Assembly: GCA_046262295.1 (NCBI GenBank)
Contig: JBHENC010000005.1
Span: 186,001-250,000, forward strand
Direction of reading: 5' to 3'
Origin: JBHENC01 sp046262295
Lineage (GTDB): Bacteria > Acidobacteriota > Blastocatellia > Pyrinomonadales > Pyrinomonadaceae
DNA: 64,000 bases
Part shown: piece after piece, positions 61,160 through 64,000 of the stretch
How positions within the stretch are numbered: the stretch's first letter is position 1
Layout of the letters: each line of letters opens with the position of its first letter
Program-made: the position numbers and the translations under genes
Notes under the pieces: model-generated
What the model was told of the DNA's origin: nothing
Databases searched by the model: none
Seen by the model: the letters and a program-made list of their open reading frames with translations, nothing else

Positions 61160-61897
61160 GTGTCCACCAAGAGAGCCTTAACGGAAAGCGATCACGCGCG
61201 TCGCGTGCGCGAAATGTTCGCAGGCATCGCCGGTCGCTACGATCTTTTAAATCATCTCTTATCCGGCAACACGGATCGCCGCTGGCGGCGGCTCGTAGCG
61301 AAAAGATTGCAGCCGGTACTGACGGCAAGCGACGCACCGGTGCTGGATGTCGCGTGCGGCACGGGCGATTTAGCAATCGCGCTGGCGAACGCCGACGGCA
61401 CACAGGCGCAAATCATCGGAACGGATTTTTGTCGCCCGATGCTTGAGATTGCGGCGCGTAAGACTGTTTCGGGAACGAAGCGGATTCCCTTTATCGAAGC
61501 TGATGCGCTCGCGCTGCCCTTCGCCGACGAATCTTTCGCCGCCGTCACTATCGCTTTCGGGTTACGGAATTTGTCGAGCGTGGCGGGCGGCTTGAGCGAA
61601 CTGCGGCGCGTGTTGAAACCGGGCGGGCAAGCCTTAATTCTGGAATTCTCCAGTCCTGTCGTTCCCGGCTTTCGCTCGCTCTTTCAGTTCTACTTTAATC
61701 GCGTATTGCCTATGATCGGCGGGCTTGTCAGTGGATCGCGTGGCGCGTATGAATACTTACCGGACTCCGTGTCGCGTTTTCCAGACCAGAAAAAACTCTT
61801 GCTGATGATGCGCGAGGCCGGATTCGAGCAGCTTGAGTATGAGAATTTAACGGGCGGCATCGCGGCGATTCATATGGGCAAGCGCCCGCTTCGCTAA
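61160..61897 (+). CDS. ubiE: Demethylmenaquinone/ubiquinone methyltransferase (UbiE/MenG)
   Basis: 245 residues from GTG 61160; a TTG at 61115 would add 15 residues, and neither has a clear ribosome site. SAM-dependent C-methyltransferase of quinone synthesis. Landmarks: VREMFAGIAGRYDLLNHLLSGNTDRRWRR, SAM motif VLDVACGTGDLAIALA, ADALALPFADESFAAVTIAFGLRNL, and the C-terminal YLPDSVSRFPDQ ... GGIAAIHMGKRP. In this kind of bacterium it most likely makes menaquinone. Confidence 0.93.
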   Translation: MSTKRALTESDHARRVREMFAGIAGRYDLLNHLLSGNTDRRWRRLVAKRLQPVLTASDAPVLDVACGTGDLAIALANADGTQAQIIGTDFCRPMLEIAARKTVSGTKRIPFIEADALALPFADESFAAVTIAFGLRNLSSVAGGLSELRRVLKPGGQALILEFSSPVVPGFRSLFQFYFNRVLPMIGGLVSGSRGAYEYLPDSVSRFPDQKKLLLMMREAGFEQLEYENLTGGIAAIHMGKRPLR

Positions 61898-62220
61898 AGT
61901 GTTTTTCAGTTTGGTTGCAGCGTCCGCGAGCTGTTTTATTAAATGGCTGCAACCGTAAAACGTAGGCCGGACGGTTCGTGTTTAATAGCTTGCGCACGGT
62001 TGTCGGGGCTGTTGTGCGAGATGAAGAGCACGAACTTGTCCGGCCTACGTTTTTCGCTACACTGTTTTATCTTTCCCTACAAAATTTACCTTCAATTCAT
62101 CTTCACAAAACCGTTATTGCTTAACTTGCCACGCCTGATAGCTGTCAATCCGCGCAATCTGTTATTATCCGCAAGCGATATTCTATTCTTTAATGCGACT
62201 CTAATCTTTCTGCTCCGATA
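61898..62220. other. Intergenic region with a long stem-loop element
   Basis: 323 bases; apart from the inverted repeat at 61957-62053 and an AT-rich stretch before the permease start, nothing is recognised. Confidence 0.4.
61957..62053. repeat. Long inverted repeat (REP-like stem-loop)
   Basis: AAAACGTAGGCCGGAC at 61957-61972 pairs perfectly with GTCCGGCCTACGTTTT at 62038-62053, extended after a short mismatch by GTTCGTG / CACGAAC. The loop contains a second dyad-like pair (GCGCAC ... GTGCG). Ends in a T run, so it may also terminate ubiE transcription. Confidence 0.65.
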
Positions 62221-63213
62221 ATGAAGCACAAGCTTTTCGGCCTGTTGCGCCGCGCCCTGATTTTGCTGCTCGTCGTGTGGACGGTCGTCTCGCTCGTCAC
62301 GGTGCTAATCGAACTTGTGCCGGGCGATCCGGCGACTGCCGTTTTAGGCGAAGCGGCGACGCCCGAACAGATCGCAGACTTTCGTGAGCGGCATGATTTG
62401 AATCGCCCGCCCTTCTTCTTCTCTTTTCCGCAAAACGAAAAAGGCGTGCGTGCGTTTCGCTGGCACGGCTTCGACAATCGCTACACGCAATACTGGCGCG
62501 CCATCCTGCGCGGCGATATGGGCACATCCTTTCGCACGGATCGCCCGATTATTGACACCATCTTTGAACGCTATCCGGCGACCATCGAGCTGGCCGTCGC
62601 CGCGCTGCTCATCGCCGTTTTAATCGCAATTCCGCTCGGCGTCGTCGCGGGAAAAAATCAGGGCACATGGATTGACAATTTTTCATCCGTGCTCGCGCTC
62701 GTCGGCATCAGTCTGCCGAGTTTCGTGATCGGCCCGCTGCTCGTTTACCTTTTCGCCGTCAAATACCACTTGCTCGCGCCGTCAGGCCGCTTCGATTGGA
62801 GCGATATAATTCTTCCGGCTTTCACTTTAGGCGCGGCGCTCTCGGCAATACTGACGCGCATGGTGCGCTCCAGCGTGATCGAAGAGATGGGCGAAGACTA
62901 CGTGCGGACGGCGCGCGCCAAAGGCTTGAGCGAATCGAAAGTCGTTTACAAGCACGTACTGAAAAACGGTTTGATTCCGGTCGTGACGATCTTGGGTTTG
63001 CAACTCGGCGTGCTGCTCGCGGGCGCAATCATCACGGAGAAGATTTTCAACTGGCCGGGCGTCGGGTTATTACTAATTGATGACGGCATCGGCAAACGCG
63101 ACTATCGCCTTGTGCAGGGCTGCGTGCTCGTCATCAGCGTCACTTACATACTCGCCAACACGCTGACCGACATGATCTATCGCTGGCTCGATCCGCGCAT
63201 CAGAGTTTCCTAA
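62221..63213 (+). CDS. ABC transporter permease, dipeptide/oligopeptide type (DppB/OppB)
   Basis: 330 residues. Six membrane segments typical of DppB: N-terminal ALILLLVVWTVVSLVTVLIELVPGDPA, then the core from about 110. The EAA loop is RTARAKGLSESKVVYKHVLKNGLIPVV and the ending is NWPGVGLLLIDDGIGKRDYRLVQG. It imports peptides or, in nickel-linked relatives (NikB), nickel chelates. No binding protein or ATPase gene is visible downstream; the next gene is an acyltransferase, so the transporter appears split. Confidence 0.9.
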   Translation: MKHKLFGLLRRALILLLVVWTVVSLVTVLIELVPGDPATAVLGEAATPEQIADFRERHDLNRPPFFFSFPQNEKGVRAFRWHGFDNRYTQYWRAILRGDMGTSFRTDRPIIDTIFERYPATIELAVAALLIAVLIAIPLGVVAGKNQGTWIDNFSSVLALVGISLPSFVIGPLLVYLFAVKYHLLAPSGRFDWSDIILPAFTLGAALSAILTRMVRSSVIEEMGEDYVRTARAKGLSESKVVYKHVLKNGLIPVVTILGLQLGVLLAGAIITEKIFNWPGVGLLLIDDGIGKRDYRLVQGCVLVISVTYILANTLTDMIYRWLDPRIRVS

Positions 63214-63246
63214 TCCTTTTCGCCTGTTACTATGCTTCGCTAGATA

Positions 63247-64000
63247 ATGACGCCATCACACAGACTTGTGTCCATTGATTTTCTGCGCGGGTGCGCGGCG
63301 CTGGGTGTAGTGCTGACTCATTCCCTGCATGGCGGGCAAACGGATTTCTCGACGCCGACACGCTTGTATTTTTGGTTTGACGCTATTGTGAGCCAGGGCG
63401 TGTTGGGCGTGCCCTTGTTCTTCGTCATTTCAGGCTTTTGCATACATCAACGGTGGGCAAAGCAATATGCTGTATCCAATCGAACGGAGTTGGATTTTTT
63501 CGCGTTCTGGCGCCGGCGTATGCGCAGATTATATCCGCCTTATGTAATCGTGTTGTGCATCGGCATGGCGTTTGTTGTGGCGGGCTACTTGCTTCTGGGC
63601 AGAGCAGGGTTTTACCCGGAGCCGCGCGCGCGCTGGATTGCAATTGACTTCGTCGCTCATTTGTTGATGCTACATGGTTTTCATCCGCTGCTGGATGCGG
63701 GCGGCAACAATCCGCAGATGTGGACGTTGGCCCGCGAAGAGTATTTCTACATTATGTATTTCCCTTTGCTGGCATGGCGGCGCGCGTTATCGCTGGCGGG
63801 CGCTGTCGCGTGCGTGCTGATTCTGGGACTGGCGTTTCCCTTTATGATGCGCTTCATATTGCCGGAAGCTTCAAACTGGTGGACGCTTATCAATTATTCC
63901 GCTCCGGTGCTATGGATTCAGTGGTGTCTGGGCATGGTTGCGGTAGAGGCCTACTACGACATCATCAAGCTTCCGCGCTGGTGTCGCGTGCTCTGGATGG
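63247..64000 (+). CDS. Acyltransferase-3 family membrane protein (cut by window end)
   Basis: Open from ATG 63247 to the window edge, 251 residues present. Begins with the acyltransferase-3 pattern: HRLVSIDFLRGCAALGVVLTHS, then GVPLFFVISGFCIHQRW, FWRRRMRRLYPPYVIV and a TLAREEYFYIMYFPLL segment. Members (OafA/YrhL type) O-acylate sugars or lipids at the membrane. The usual R/K-x10-H catalytic His is in LTHS. Confidence 0.87.
   Translation, partial: MTPSHRLVSIDFLRGCAALGVVLTHSLHGGQTDFSTPTRLYFWFDAIVSQGVLGVPLFFVISGFCIHQRWAKQYAVSNRTELDFFAFWRRRMRRLYPPYVIVLCIGMAFVVAGYLLLGRAGFYPEPRARWIAIDFVAHLLMLHGFHPLLDAGGNNPQMWTLAREEYFYIMYFPLLAWRRALSLAGAVACVLILGLAFPFMMRFILPEASNWWTLINYSAPVLWIQWCLGMVAVEAYYDIIKLPRWCRVLWM

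Overview
The window looks like a chromosomal segment of an Acidobacteriota bacterium, most likely class Blastocatellia (subdivision 4). This is inference from gene content: moderately high GC, DUF4331 proteins, a multidomain ether-lipid enzyme of the ElbD type, a TonB/zinc-ribbon protein next to an ECF sigma factor, and many TPR proteins. No rRNA, tRNA or CRISPR array was seen.

Left third (1-23.5 kb). Three DUF4331 secreted proteins are each followed by a membrane-anchored or lipoprotein TPR protein: the partial gene ending at 391 with the TPR gene at 506-1846, 9555-11474 with 11571-12845, and 15924-17639 with 17848-19170. Between and after them lie nickel genes: a transporter fusing a NicO/RcnA-like and a NiCoT-like module with two histidine-rich loops (13073-15472), a NikR repressor with all four metal ligands (19507-20037), a TonB-dependent receptor (20151-22580) and a small barrel protein (22898-23521). 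A palindrome GTAGCA-N16-TGCTAC, with the spacing of the E. coli NikR operator, lies just upstream of the receptor. I read this as a nickel acquisition and homeostasis locus in which DUF4331-TPR pairs may be the undescribed part. A regulatory block (ECF sigma, degenerate receiver protein, Crp/Fnr protein, sigma54 activator) precedes it. Two sigma54-type promoters with a shared upstream direct-repeat motif drive a Cys-rich secreted protein plus thioredoxin, and the second DUF4331-TPR pair.

Middle (23.7-39 kb). Metabolic genes (SDR, GMC oxidoreductase with its subunit 3, amidohydrolase, GH1-like glycosidase, alpha/beta hydrolase, DUF885 protein) are followed by a small foreign island. The island holds an AT-rich Mrr-like nuclease gene and two integron attC sites, each split by a different IS110-family element (one IS110-like, one IS1111-like). 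No integrase gene is visible. After it come a beta carbonic anhydrase, a GNAT acetyltransferase and a cyclic-phosphate-type receiver protein in overlapping order.

Right part (39-64 kb). A HAD-IB phosphatase, a LarA-like (nickel-pincer family) protein, a Uma2 nuclease, a 1492-residue reductase/acyl-ligase/ACP/acyltransferase and an NAD-dependent epimerase form a cluster resembling the myxobacterial elb ether-lipid operon. Then follow an isochorismatase with a PRC-barrel-like tail, PlsC-like and DagK-like lipid genes, metH, coaD, an aminotransferase, an ECF sigma/TonB pair, a degenerate M16 peptidase homologue, ubiE/menG, an oligopeptide-type ABC permease and a truncated acyltransferase-3 gene at the window edge.
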